Source: Rachicladosporium sp. CCFEE 5018 (Eukaryota; Ascomycota; Dothideomycetes; Cladosporiales; Cladosporiaceae). From it: a stretch of 64,000 nt of DNA. The notes beneath the pieces are model-generated. The model was not told where the DNA came from. It searched no databases and saw only the letters and a program-made list of their open reading frames with translations. Location: NCBI GenBank assembly GCA_002077045.2, contig KZ111150.1, positions 14,955 to 78,954 of the forward strand, written 5' to 3'. A program made the translations under genes and the position numbers. This document shows, piece after piece, positions 51,784 to 62,780 of this stretch; the first letter of the stretch is position 1; each line of letters opens with the position of its first letter.

Positions 51784-53912
51784 TCATGTTCTCTTCGCAT
51801 TCTTCAAGCTACCGAGATCGAACACGTCCTCGCCGTCCTCAACTTTAGCCGCCGATGATGCGGTCTTGCGATGTGTCCGTCCTTTCGCTGCACTGCTCTT
51901 GTGTTCAACGACCGTGCTGTTGTCACCGGCATTGCCGAACAGGTAGCCACGATTCTGCCGTTGGTCATCGAAGAAACCAAGCGGCGACTTGCGGGCTGTC
52001 TCTTGGCCGAGCATGAAGGAGTATGAGCTTTCTGCCAGAGCAGGTCTGGCAGCGGGTGGTCTGTGTGAAAGCGTGGTGGACTCTGCGTCATCGTCCAGTA
52101 GGCCTTTCAAACTGTACGCACTTGGAGAGGCTGGCGGGACAGGTGCTGTAGGGGGCATGGACGTCACAGCTTCGGAGCCCGACACGGCTTCGCTATCGCG
52201 CCCAAGCGACACCAGTGGCGGCATGTGTTTCCGCAATGCGTCGACCGCCGGGGACGCTCCTATCTGCTCCGGCGTAGTATCAAGTGCTGCAGCAGCAGCT
52301 TCGGGCAGGCTCGGGACGGCCACATTGGAGTCGCTCAGAGACACTTGTACGAACTGCACCTTCGCAATCGCAATGCTCAACTGATCTATCGCTTCCTTGT
52401 GTTGCGCGTTTGACCCATCCTCCGCCTCTTTCGCTGCTCGTCGCTGATACTCCCACAGCTCTGCGACTGCGCCTTCGAGGAGTTTGCTGAGTTGCACGTT
52501 TTTGTGCTCAAGCTCTTTCACTCGTTTGGCGGGTATATCAGGTGCCGGCCATCGCTTTCTTGGTGGTGGAGACGGTGTTGGCGCATCTCTTAGCTCCTGC
52601 GCTTTGCGATGGACTTCATCGACAGCACTGCGCACAGCTTTGCTTATGCCCTGAGTGCGATTGAGCGCAGCTCGTGCAGCGTTGACACCAGAGAAGGCAG
52701 TAATGTTCCGTTGCAGCGCCGGCGGAGTCACTGGTCGCCGTCCTGTTGGTTGCAGTGGCCGACCAGAGTACTTCAACACTAGGACGCTGCCGCCTGTAGC
52801 ATGCATGTGATCGCGAAGGTACAGAGCGTCTGTGACAAATGTTTGCGGAGGGAAGTCCTTGTCTGGTGCTGGGTATCGAAGTAGCGATGTTAGTACACTG
52901 TTATAGTCGCCTTCCATCAGCTCCCATCGAATGTGTAGTAGCATTGTGAGGCATATGTGATCAACGAGCTCGAGCGATGTATCCTCGGCATAGAGTACAT
53001 CCCACATGGTAAGCATATCGTCGAACGGCACTTCTCGGCCAAAGAGCAGTCGAATCCACCGCATCAAGAACACTTGCGGCACAATGTCAAGCTTCTGCAA
53101 GTGCTGTGCAAGCTCCTTGTCGAGCAATGGGAGCAATTCGAAGACGATACGTCTGCTCCGAGCGACCATCGGATTCTCTGATCCCGAATGTGTCGTTTGC
53201 TCGTAGAAGTTTTTCGCACTCTGCATGACTTGAGCAAACAGAGCGAAGGCATCGTGCTCAATGTGCTCGGCGTCGAAGACGGCCTTGATCAAGGCATCTT
53301 CGCCCATCGCCTTACTACTCCTACCCAGGTTGATCGCATCCCTCTCTACCACCCATAGGATTGGAGCAAGCAACTCATGCATTCCTTGCCGATAGCTAAT
53401 ATCAGCGTTCAACTTGCTGTACACATACAGAATGTCAAGCAACATCCGCTTCGTGTCAGGCTGACGGAAGTACATGTTCTCCGGCATGCATCGATCGACA
53501 TCTTGTTGTATCTCGGCTCGCAGTGCCTGGTTGGCCTTTCGTGTCTTCCATGTTGACTTTACCGAGACTTAGCTTGCGTTCACGCCACCGCCACCAGCGG
53601 AGATATCACGCTTACGTCTGTCTCCTCGCTGAGCGGATCTGCCTGCTCGTCGCCATCCTCAATCTGGCGGAGGAAGTGCATGCGCAGGGAGTTATAGGCG
53701 GAACGGGAGGAGAGGAGGGTGCGGGGCCATTGTGAGGTATTGACGTCTTCGAAGAGCAGGAACGCCTTCCAGCTTGCTGATCTGATGCCTAAGGTGGTGT
53801 AGGGCGCGGAGTGGGTAGCTGGAGGAATAGGTGCAGCAGACTTGAGGGAGTGGATGTCGCGGTGCTTCTTCAGTTCCTGCCAGCTATCGCGAGCATCATC
53901 CAAGCTTCGCAT
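51784..53912 (-). CDS. TBC-domain Rab GTPase-activating protein (TBC1D5-like)
   Basis: Two exons, 53616-53912 and 51784-53556, with a 59-bp intron (GTAAGC...TAAAG), 689 aa. Exon 1 ends in DPLSEETD and exon 2 resumes with STWKTR then ALRAEIQQDVDRCMPEN, the usual order of TBC domains. The catalytic region has ISYRQGMHELLAPILWV (the YRQGM block carrying the Gln finger), PLLDKELAQHLQKL, VPQVFLMRWIRLLFGREV and MWDVLYAE. The Arg finger of IxxDxxR is in EIQQDVDR. The C-terminal half is disordered with a coiled-coil-like part (VKELEHKNVQLSKLLEGA). The RYP block and layout resemble TBC1D5, a Rab7 GAP in endosome-to-Golgi traffic and autophagy; the Rab target is inferred. Divergent from the ferric-reductase-like gene. 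Confidence 0.88.
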
Positions 53913-54198
53913 AGTCGCTTATGCCTTCGTATCTCGAGATGATGTCGACAACTAGGTAAAGAGGCTCGACGGCAGCATCGCCGGCCCGGTCTTGGCGCAA
54001 TGCATGGTGACCCAAGATAGCAAAACTCGATGGACTTTACTGATTACAAAGCTCCATTAGTATCGCGTCTTCTCAAGGGGCGAAAGCCATGCGGTGTCAT
54101 ATTGAGCGGAAATGGTCCAAGATATCTGCTGTCTGACTACAAGAATCAGCAGGTGAGCACCGCGCAATCGCCCTGAAGAAATCTAACATTTTTACAAC

Positions 54199-56004
54199 AT
54201 GGGCTGGCCATATCGGTTCATCTTCGACATTTCTGATAATCAGAAGAGTCATATGCGACGTACCCTGGACTGGTATGGCTTCGTCGCGCAGACCTCCGTT
54301 CTCCTTCCTCTTCTGGCAATCCAGTTGTTCCATATAGTTAAGGGGTTGAGCGACCGAAGGCAACGCGATGCCTTTCTGACGGTGCCCAGCTCACCGCGAC
54401 TCAAACACTGTCAAACAGGACTCGGAGGTGGCCTACGAACGCCGCAACATAGGTGGCGTATTTTCATGTGGTGGGCAAGTGAGGATCTGGACATCGTGGG
54501 CGTTCACTTCGGATCCAAAGGTGGCATCTCTGCTGTCACTGCCTGGGGTGCTTGGCTGCTCCTCCTTTGCTTTCTCGAGACTGGCGACAGTGAGTGCGAA
54601 ATGAAGTCGTGATTTGATACTTCTGCTAAGCATCAAACAGACTATCTGCACCTGACGAAGCGCTTTGGTATCGTCGCGGCCTCCCAGCTTCCGTTCCACT
54701 ACTTGCTATCTCTTAAGTCACCATACTCGCCCATCCAGATGATCACTCAATCCTCACACGAGACACTCAACGCTAGCCATCAGCTTCTTGGTCGTTTAAT
54801 CACTTGGCTCCTTTACTCACATGCGGTACTCTACCTCAATCTCTACGTCATGAACGGCCTCCTTATCGCGAAGCTGAAGCAAGCATATGTTCTCTGCGGT
54901 GTAGCAGGCATCATCGCTTTCACAGTGGTGTGTACCACGGCACTAGCGCCAGTGCGTCGATGGAGCTACCGCGTCTTCTATGTTGTGCACGTAGTCTTAG
55001 CAACCGCTCTGCTACCGGTACTGTTCTTCCATGTCTCGCACATCCGCGTCTACATGTACGAGACTGCAGTCATATACTGTGCAAACGTGGGTCTGCGATA
55101 CTTCTTCACGACCAATCGGCCTGCCCTACTACGACTAATCCCAGATACTGGACTGCTGGAGATCTCTGTGCCACTTACCACAACCACTGCCGCTTCTGGC
55201 GTGTCACGAGCTAGCGCAGTGTGGCAACCAAGTCAGCACGCCTACGTCTCGCTGCCGGGCCATGCGGTCTCGCGCACCTTTCGCAGCAATCCATACACGG
55301 TGGCTTCAGTGCCAAGTGTGGACAAGCAACTCCGTTTCGTCGCACACACTCTAGACGGGAACACTGCGAAACTCGCCGCAAGCCTCGGCGGTGACGAGAA
55401 GCCACGTGATGTGACTATTGAAGGGCCCTATGGCGTCACGACACACGCCAACCAGCTTCTTGGCTACGACCGGGTGCTGTTCTTTGCTGGAGGTGTGGGA
55501 GGCACCTTCATCGTACCGCTGTATCGCCAGCTACTATCCGACTTGAGTCCTGGCAAGAGTCGCCGAAGAGACAAAGTCAGCTTTGTGTGGGCTGTGCGGT
55601 CCAAGAGCGAGACGCAATGGGCGATACCTGAGAGTGCAGCCGAGCGTGATGTCTTCACAGACCGGCTGAAGGTCTTCTTGACTCGAGACGAAGCTCTGGC
55701 TGGTTCACGGATCGATGAACGGCAAAACGAGGATGAGGAAGCCATCGAGCTGCAGGAGCGCAAGCAGCTTCTCTCGGAGGCGGAGTCGTACACCACACAT
55801 CATGCCGGACATGACATGTACGAACGTGGGCGACCTAATGTCGAGCGCATCGTGGAGCAGTGTATGATGCAAGGCAACAACGAGCGTGTTGCGGTGGTCG
55901 TCTGTGGGCCCAAGTCGTTGAGTCGAAGTCTACGCGCTGCCATCAAACCATATGTCTGGCGCGGGAGAGACGTGTGGTTCTGGGACGAGAGCTTCGGATA
56001 CTAA
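54199..56004 (+). CDS. Ferric reductase-like transmembrane protein (FRE/NOX superfamily)
   Basis: Two exons, 54199-54589 and 54641-56004 (584 aa). About seven membrane helices; candidate haem-binding His residues are in SQLPFHYLL, NASHQLLGRL, LLYSHAVLY and LFFHVSHIR. The cytosolic part has an FAD-binding region where the usual HPF[ST] motif is NPYTVAS, then IEGPYG, FFAGGVGGTFIVPLYRQLL for NADPH, and VVCGPKSLSR. Members move electrons from NADPH across the membrane to Fe(III)/Cu(II) or oxygen. The altered HPF motif and short N-terminus suggest a divergent member; the acceptor is unknown. The 51-bp intron has donor GTGAGT and a CTAAG-like branch site. Converges with the FAD oxidoreductase gene. 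Confidence 0.85.
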
Positions 56005-56092
56005 TAGACCACATCCATGCATAGTTACCACTCTGCAGGAGCTAGCACTGTACGTTCAGGCCTCGGTCTACTGGAGGCTGGTCATAACGGAC

Positions 56093-57576
56093 TCACAGGC
56101 TGCCACGCATCCGCTTGGCAGTACTCTTCATCATCGTCGGTAACCCTGTATCTTCGTACGATCTGCCATTCACGGTCATCTCCGCGACACCTTCTGCGCA
56201 GAGAAAAATCATGGCCATACCACCTCCGTTGTACCCAGCAAGCACATACTGTCTCCCTTCTTGTCCCGGCACGTCGCCCACGAAGGGCATTCCGTCTGAT
56301 GTTATGCCCTGGATGCCAGTCCACATATGGTCGATCTCGGCACCGCTTTCCTCCCAGCCAAGGAAGTGTCGCTGCATGAGTCCATCAAAGTGCGGCTTCA
56401 CCTCCGGTAATGGCTTCGAGTCGTCCCAGTCATTATACCAGCGCTTGCGGTCGTCTCGGTAAGCCCACTGGCCACCTCCGACGACGATGCCGCCATCCGG
56501 GCGAGGGTTCAGATAGTCGACTCGGTCAGCCTGATATCCGATATTGTACGTCTGCGAGAGATGTGGATGTACTGGACCGTTCTTTAGGGTGATGTGCACA
56601 GCTGTGCTGTTTGCCGGGACGATACGATCAGTGAACGTCGGACAGATGCCAGAGGTGTATGCATTCGTGGCGAAGATCACTTTGGCAGCTCGAAGTTGTC
56701 CACGGTCGGTTTTCAGGATACTGCTACCGTCTGCGGCTTGCGTGACGCCAGTGACGGGAGTACTGGTCTGGAGATTGACCGCGTCGGATTCGACCAGTTT
56801 AGCGAGGAGTTGCGTGACAAGCTTGTAAGGCCAGAAGGAACAGATGGAGCAGCTGATCGCTAGTTCACCACGAAGCGACGCGATCTACCCTAATGAGCGC
56901 TCCGAAGCTTCGCACTGCAGCGCTGTGACTCATACTGACCTGCTCAAGATGCCTGCCCTCGATCAGACTTCGACTTCGAGTCCACTCTTGTCCCTCCTTC
57001 GCAGCCTTTCGGAACTCCTTCCGTACTGTGGCAGCGTCATCTGGATCCAGGAACACGTCGTAGCTCCTACGCAGCTCGAACTCGCAGTCCAGGTCCTCTT
57101 CTTCGACTACATGCTTCAATGCTTGGATCTGCCGGTCGACGAATGCCGCGAGCTCGTTGGCGGCTGCCACGCCCTTGTCGCGAGCCACACCTAATAAGGT
57201 CGTAGTCTTGGCCTTGCAGTGGCCCTGACATCCATCAGCGGGATATCTCGAATCCCCCAATTTACTAATCACGTACCCCGTTACGTCCCGTGGCACCACT
57301 GCATACTTGTCGGGCTTCGAGAAGGACGATAGATGGCGGACTATTTCCGGCCTTCTTGATGATATGATATGCTGTTGCAACGCCGGAGAGCCCAGCACCG
57401 ATGATGGCAACGTCGCATTGCTTAGGCAGTTGCTCTGTTGATCTGTGCTCATCGATGGGGTGGAGCTCTGTTCGCCAATATGGTGTCGTTGGGTTAGGCA
57501 CAGGCATCACCTGGCCATGCGATGAGATTGGTGGCGCGCCGTCATCTGTGGCTTGTGGCGTTCGTCGTAACACCAT
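56093..57576 (-). CDS. FAD-dependent oxidoreductase (DAO family)
   Basis: Three exons on the minus strand: 57277-57576, 56940-57224 and 56093-56884 (458 aa); all introns phase 0. The start is the ATG at 57576; the frame is open farther up but only from a TTG. The N-terminus has PNPTTPYWRTELHPIDEHRS, then the dinucleotide fold CDVAIIGAGLSGVATAYH and VLLEARQVCSGATGRNG joined to GHCKAKT. Later blocks are PYKLVTQLL, VIFATNAYT, GGIVVGGGQWAY, WTGIQGITSDGMPFVGDVPG and YNGGGMAM. These proteins oxidise amine or amino-acid C-N bonds with FAD and release peroxide; the substrate is unknown. The usual GGH is present, but an expected Lys is replaced by Cys-Lys. Confidence 0.87.
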
Positions 57577-57704
57577 GGCGTTGCGGTAGAAGCAGTTTGA
57601 TTGTTGTGGCGCAGACGCGTCAAGCCATATATGGGCGTTTACCGCGCTGATCCCTCGGAGTTGTAAGTCCGACTCCGACTCCGGAGTGGTTTCTGCCGTC
57701 TGGC

Positions 57705-58873
57705 TCAAGGGACCCTTGCCTGCTCGGTGGTGACTGTCCAGGAGTCTTTGCGAAGAACGCCGCCAAGGTATGGGCCGCTGTCCATGTCTTTCTTGTGGAG
57801 CAGTTCTAGATCGCTATCTGTTGCAGCCCACTGCCAGTCCCTTTGTCTGTGATTATGTACCGGCCAAATGCCTTCCTCAAGGATTGTGCCTCTACGAGGA
57901 GGGACTTGCAGTGTTCGATGAACTGGCGGTCCATCACTGTACCACGTATCCGAACTCTGTCCAGCAGTCATCGGTCCGAAGAAGCGTGATAGCAGTGAAC
58001 CTATTGGCCTCTTTAGAATTGGCAGCGAAGCGCAGATTATGCCGACGTTCGCCTCAATCAGCGTCCAGATGCCTCTTGGAATGAAGTTCCATGTACTGTC
58101 GGATTGAATGTGGAGCGAATTGTGCACGGCAGTCGCTCGTAGGATGCTCGCGACGGTCACAAAGCCGCCCATGAGAAAGACGCCACATAGTAGTATTCTT
58201 TCGCGAAGATCGAGATGCAGCTTGAGGACTTGTGGCATGGGAAGCGCAAGCACCATCACATCGGTGAGGATGTTGCTGATAGAGTAGCTCATCCAGAAGG
58301 CGTTTGAGTCGATGCATTTCGCGTGGACTGATTTGTCCCAGGATCCGACGATTGGTACGCACTGCAAAATGGTAGCAGCGATGCTACCCAGACTCCAGCT
58401 GACCACCATAGCTAGGCAAACCCAAGCGACGATCTGGAAGCTCCTGCTGATGAATATGCGCTAATAGAGCAAGATCGCAGAGACCTTGTTAAGACAAGTG
58501 ACGACTTTGTATGGCATCTGGGCTATGAAGAACCAGCGCAATGCAGTGATCAGCTCTGTTTTTGTCAAGTCTGCCTTGTGCATGCCATAGCCGTGCTCGA
58601 CTGCAAGTTGAATTGCGACAGACAGAAGTACGGAGAAGAGCTGTGCGACTATGGTCAGCGAGGCGCGATCGACCTTGGACGGGATTCTCAAAGACTGACC
58701 AGCGAGACGACAATCGCGATATCATCGCGACCAAATTGTCGAGTGTGTAATCGAATAACGCAGCGACTGAGTGTGAACAATCCCGCTGTGACAATCATCA
58801 CCACTGAGGTGATGTACAGCTTCCACCCCTGATCTGGGAGGCCACCATGGGGAATCCCAAGGCGACTGGACAT
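57705..58873 (-). pseudogene. PTH11-like seven-helix receptor with in-frame stop
   Basis: Exons 58700-58873 and 57705-58640 on the minus strand (370 codons). Family marks of fungal rhodopsin/PTH11-like membrane proteins: GWKLYITSVVMIVTAGLFTLSR, FGRDDIAIVVS, EHGYGMH, RWFFIAQMPYKVVTCLNKVSAILLY, RIFISRSFQIV, CIDSNAFWMSYSISNILTDVMVLALPMP and WTLIEANVGIICASLPILKR. The frame is whole except for one TAG at 58461-58463, exactly between LLY and RIF where family members have an ordinary residue. Product would stop at residue 117. No intron fits around it. It is a recent nonsense allele, an assembly error, or a gene needing readthrough. In other fungi such receptors sense host or surface cues. Confidence 0.75.
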
Positions 58874-59769
58874 GTTGATGAATGGTATGTCGACCGTCAA
58901 GGGCGTGTCATGATGGTCCAAATACGAGCATCGGGCTACTTCATATGTCCATATGGTGACGACCCTCAGGCTCGTTCGAGCGGCGTAGCATTGCTCCTGC
59001 AAGTACCTCTCAGCTTTAGCCATCATGGGTCGATCTCTGAGCAATCTAAGCGTGCATGTTAGCTAGCACGTAGCGATGCTGGTCCAAAATGGAACCCATC
59101 GGCAGGCAATGTGTTGCTTAGACCTGCCCGAAGGACATCTTCATGCCTTCTATGGTCGTATGTTACAGTGCGGTAGTGCCTTACATACGCAATCATCGCG
59201 GCTCCTAACCCTCCATTGCCCATAAATACTCAGTTCGCGCGCTACATCTGTGATGACTTCCATTGGGACCTGCCCGATCCGTGACGTGCCAGGGCCATGC
59301 ATTCCCGACAGCCTGGCTCAATCTGTTTGACTTCTCGCGGCACAGCACTTCGCCAGGAACTCTGTTACATTACTGAGGGAGTCTTCCGTGCCGTGACAGT
59401 AGGACCGTTGCGCTCTAATACTCGCAGTCGCAGGACCTCACACTGAACCACCCATGCCGGCCGCCACCATGCCCCAGCCCACGCAGATGTTCCACGTTTG
59501 CGACTTGTTCTCGACGAGGGCTGTAAGATGGGACCTCCGCTGCGGTAGCGGCAGGGGAGATGACTTCCATATTACTCTGACGTCAGATAACCCTGCGCTA
59601 TGCCCGAGCGCCAAGTGCATTGATCAATGGACCTGCAGCAGTGTGTCCCAATCCTCGATGCATTGCATCCGGTTGCGTAGCAATGGTCTGCATCAATGGC
59701 ATCGCCAGATGGTAGGAGCTCTCATCAACTGTCTCTCACCTTTGCTATGTGTCCATGTCCTAATTGTCA
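58874..59769. promoter_or_regulatory. Divergent upstream region, about 0.9 kb
   Basis: Between the PTH11-like gene and the carboxylesterase gene. Short frames only; presumably both promoters. No named element recognised. Confidence 0.4.
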
Positions 59770-61605
59770 ATGGATTTCGGAATAGCTGATCTTCGCATTT
59801 GCCTCTGCGTCTTGCTCCTCGCTACATTCGGGCAAGGCAGCGACGTTAATGCGAAGCTCGGCGTTGGTACTACGAACGGAGTAATTGTCGGCCATCTCGC
59901 ACCCCATGTAGAGGGTGTAGTCGAATACTTGGGCATCCCTTACGCTCAGCCGCCTATCGGAAAACTAAGATTCGCGGCGCCAGTACCACCGAATCAATAC
60001 AGAGCGTATACGGCTGCCGAATGGGTGTGTATATAGCCATTCTAAATTATCATTTGAGCGACGGTTCCTGACGCAGATGTAGGGGTTGTAGGTCATTACC
60101 TCGTGGCAAGCTCGCCAGGCATACTGATCTGTTATTGACCCTTTACAGCGACTGTCCGCAGACTCTGGCTAAGCCAGTCCACTTCCCAGGCTTCACCGCG
60201 CAAGCTCAAGGTATCATCAATGCGTTCGGGGGAGGTCAAGACACGCCCCAAAGCGAGGACTGCTTGACCCTGAACATTTGGTCTTCATCAACGAGACCTA
60301 ACGGCAAGAAGCAGCCAGTGTTAGTGTTCTTCCATGGAGGTCGTACGTTGTTCACACCGGCTATGCAGGGTTCGAGATCTTTGCTGATACATCACAGGGT
60401 TCTCCATTGGTAACGCTCATTCTTCATTCTACAACGGAAGTCGGTTCGCAGAGGCAACGGGCGCTGTCATTGTCACCTTGACCTACCGGCTCAACGTCTT
60501 CGGCTTCCCTGGTGCTCCCGGCAATACGCAAAATCTTGGTCTGCGCGATCAGCGACGAGCAGTAGAGTGGCTACATGACAACGTCGCCGGATTTGGGGGA
60601 GGTCAGCAGCCACATTATTCTCTTAGCCCCGACGTTATAGCTTACTTCGGTAGATTTAAGCAAGATTACGATCTTTGGGCAGTCTTCTGGAGGAGTGGCA
60701 GTTGACTGGTGGACGTTCGCCTACAAGGATCGGCCACTAGTCAATGGGATCATCTCTGAGTCTGGCAATGCTTTCAGCTTCCCTCTGAACCCCATGACCA
60801 CTCAGACGAAGAACTGGTACAACGTCTCTGCCACACTGGGATGTGGTGCAACCGGCGACACCGTCGACTGCGTACGAAGCAAGAACTGGACGGATGTGCT
60901 TGCTGCGTCTGCGAAACTGCCAGCGACTCCCGGGGGGAATCCAGTGCGGTCTACACCCGCGTTCTACCCGACAGTGGACAATGAGACGGTCTTTACTGGC
61001 TATAAGGCTTTGTTTGCTCAAGGGACATTTGCGAAGATCGTAAGCCGACGCCCGCTCTGGTCGACATTGAACCATTACTGACTATCACCTAGCCTCAATT
61101 GGTAGGCAACAACAATCGCGAGCAAGGCTACTATATCATACCCGCCTACGGCCGTGGCATCAACACTACCGAAGCTCAAGGACAGCAGTTTCTACTCGAG
61201 TCATTCACCTGTGCTAACGACTACGAAGCTCGAGCCCGCACTTCGCAAGGCGTGCCAGTGTGGCAGTACAGGTTCTTCGCCGATTGGAACAATACTCGTC
61301 TCTACCCCACCAGCGGCGCATACCACGGCACCGAGCTGGAGATGCTGTTCGGGAACTCGGTAGACGTCAGCGGCATCCCGCCAGAGCCTGCACAAGTACA
61401 GCTCACGAGAGTGATGCAGAAGGCTTGGGTAGCGTTTGCTAATGATCCAAAGGAGGGATTAAAGAAGTATAGATGGCCGAGGTTCGACCCTGCGGGAAGG
61501 ACGCTCATCCGCTTGGGTTATGAGAACAGCGCTGTGCCGAGTTTTGTACTGCCTAGCGCCTACAGCGCAGGGTGTGGGAACGTGACGTTGTCTGGTGGTC
61601 TGTAG
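59770..61605 (+). CDS. Secreted type-B carboxylesterase
   Basis: Five exons: 59770-60026, 60149-60339, 60398-60601, 60654-61039 and 61093-61605 (516 aa). Start ATG at 59770 gives a signal peptide (ADLRICLCVLLLATFGQGS). Alpha/beta-hydrolase marks: YLGIPYAQPPIGKLRF, SEDCLTLNIW, the oxyanion HGGGFS (joined across intron 2), VTLTYRLNVFGFPG, NLGLRDQRRAVEW, and the nucleophile Ser in KITIFGQSSGG (exon 4 start). The Glu is probably in NREQGYY and the His in GAYHGTELEMLFG. Such enzymes split carboxylic esters outside the cell (lipids, cinnamoyl or xenobiotic esters). The exon 1 donor (GTGTAT, intron 122 bp) is the least certain junction; the others agree with the family. Confidence 0.87.
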
Positions 61606-62052
61606 AAGGTGTTGAATGACTTATACGCTCCAAGCATTGTCCCCGTGTCATTCCAGCACTAGCTCAGCTACCCGCGAGGGAATCAGAGGCCTACTGTCTC
61701 TTCGCCATGTTAGATCGCAGGTTCGCTGTTGCAGCTTTGGTCACGGCGGCACAAGCGATATCAATATGTTGGAGAGGCAGATTCAGAGCGCGCAGATAGA
61801 AAAGTGTTCAGAAGTATGCTCGAATGACGACCTAGACGCGCTACACTGCACAAGCAGTCTCATAGGCCTACCTACACCTTATTGCGCGAAGCAACACCCG
61901 CGGCTTCACATCGACCTGCTCGTATTCCGCTAAGAGGCAGCGGTGACTGTCTGCCGCCATAGTGCGAGCTTCGACGTCCCTCCCATACCCCGGAATGTGT
62001 GCCACGCCCTTTTCAGCGCAGTTTCCTCACCATCACGAAGCGTCAGCTTCCA
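61606..62052. other. Intergenic between convergent genes
   Basis: Between the carboxylesterase and the partial gene before the gap. Nothing recognised. Confidence 0.45.
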
Positions 62053-62680
62053 TCAGCCGTCCCTGTAAGTAACAACAGCCTTCGTACCGTAATCAGCCAT
62101 GCTGACATTTCCCAGTCTCTCCTCCTCAACATACTTGAAGAACTGCCCCTCGTCCAGCTTCTTCCCCTCAGCGTTGTGCTGGTCTCGAAACATCTCATAC
62201 AACATCTTCCAGTTCATTGTCCGGCTTGGCCTATTGCGAAGCGCAGTCCGTACCGCCTCAGCTGAGGGCATGTCAGGCCACTGCGAAGGCACACTGATCG
62301 GTGCTGCGCTGCTTGGGGCTACGTAGAGGAGTGTATCGTTGCCCGGACCTGGCATCACAAACTTCTTCTTGGTCTTCATCGCAATACCCGCAATATTGTC
62401 GTCTACCTCCCTCACGGTGATCACACCGATCCTGCTGGCCTTGATGAAGCGAACGAAGTCGGCCTCTTTCCGGTACACCTTCTTCACCTTGTCGTATTCG
62501 AACTTGTTCCACAGCGTAGAGTAGGCAATACCCCCTGATGGGATTGCAGCGGCGACTTCTCCCGGTGAAGGCATCAAAATTGGGTCGTGCCAGATCTTCG
62601 TAGGTCTCTCAGCTGGCGCAAACGGGACAACCGGTATGCTTGAGGGCGTGATGACCTCACCAATGGCTTTCCGCGCAGGT
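62053..62680 (-). CDS. Partial gene of unknown family, cut by the assembly gap
   Basis: The C-terminal 208 codons are present; the 5' end lies in or beyond the N gap. The visible part has a Pro-rich start (IPVVPFAPAERPTKIWHDP), then SGGIAYSTLWNKFEYDKVKK, VRFIKASRIGVITVREVDD, and a helical end (MNWKMLYEMFRDQHNAEGKK, FFKYVEEERL). It has no signal peptide, obvious membrane helix or motif I can name, but the composition is that of a folded soluble protein. It has no counterpart next to FRS1 copy 1, where TPD3 lies instead. Confidence 0.6.
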
Positions 62681-62780
62681 NNNNNNNNNNNNNNNNNNNN
62701 NNNNNNNNNNNNNNNNNNNNNNNNNNNNNNNNNNNNNNNNNNNNNNNNNNNNNNNNNNNNNNNNNNNNNNNNNNNNNNNN
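62681..62780. other. Assembly gap, 100 N
   Basis: Exactly 100 N, the usual placeholder for a gap of unknown length. Two contigs were joined here; order and distance across it are not proven by sequence. Confidence 0.98.

Noticed and set aside
54199..61605. Possible iron-uptake or oxidative gene cluster (ferric reductase, FAD oxidoreductase, receptor, esterase)
   Set aside because: No multicopper oxidase, permease or siderophore gene nearby; orientations differ; only co-location is seen.
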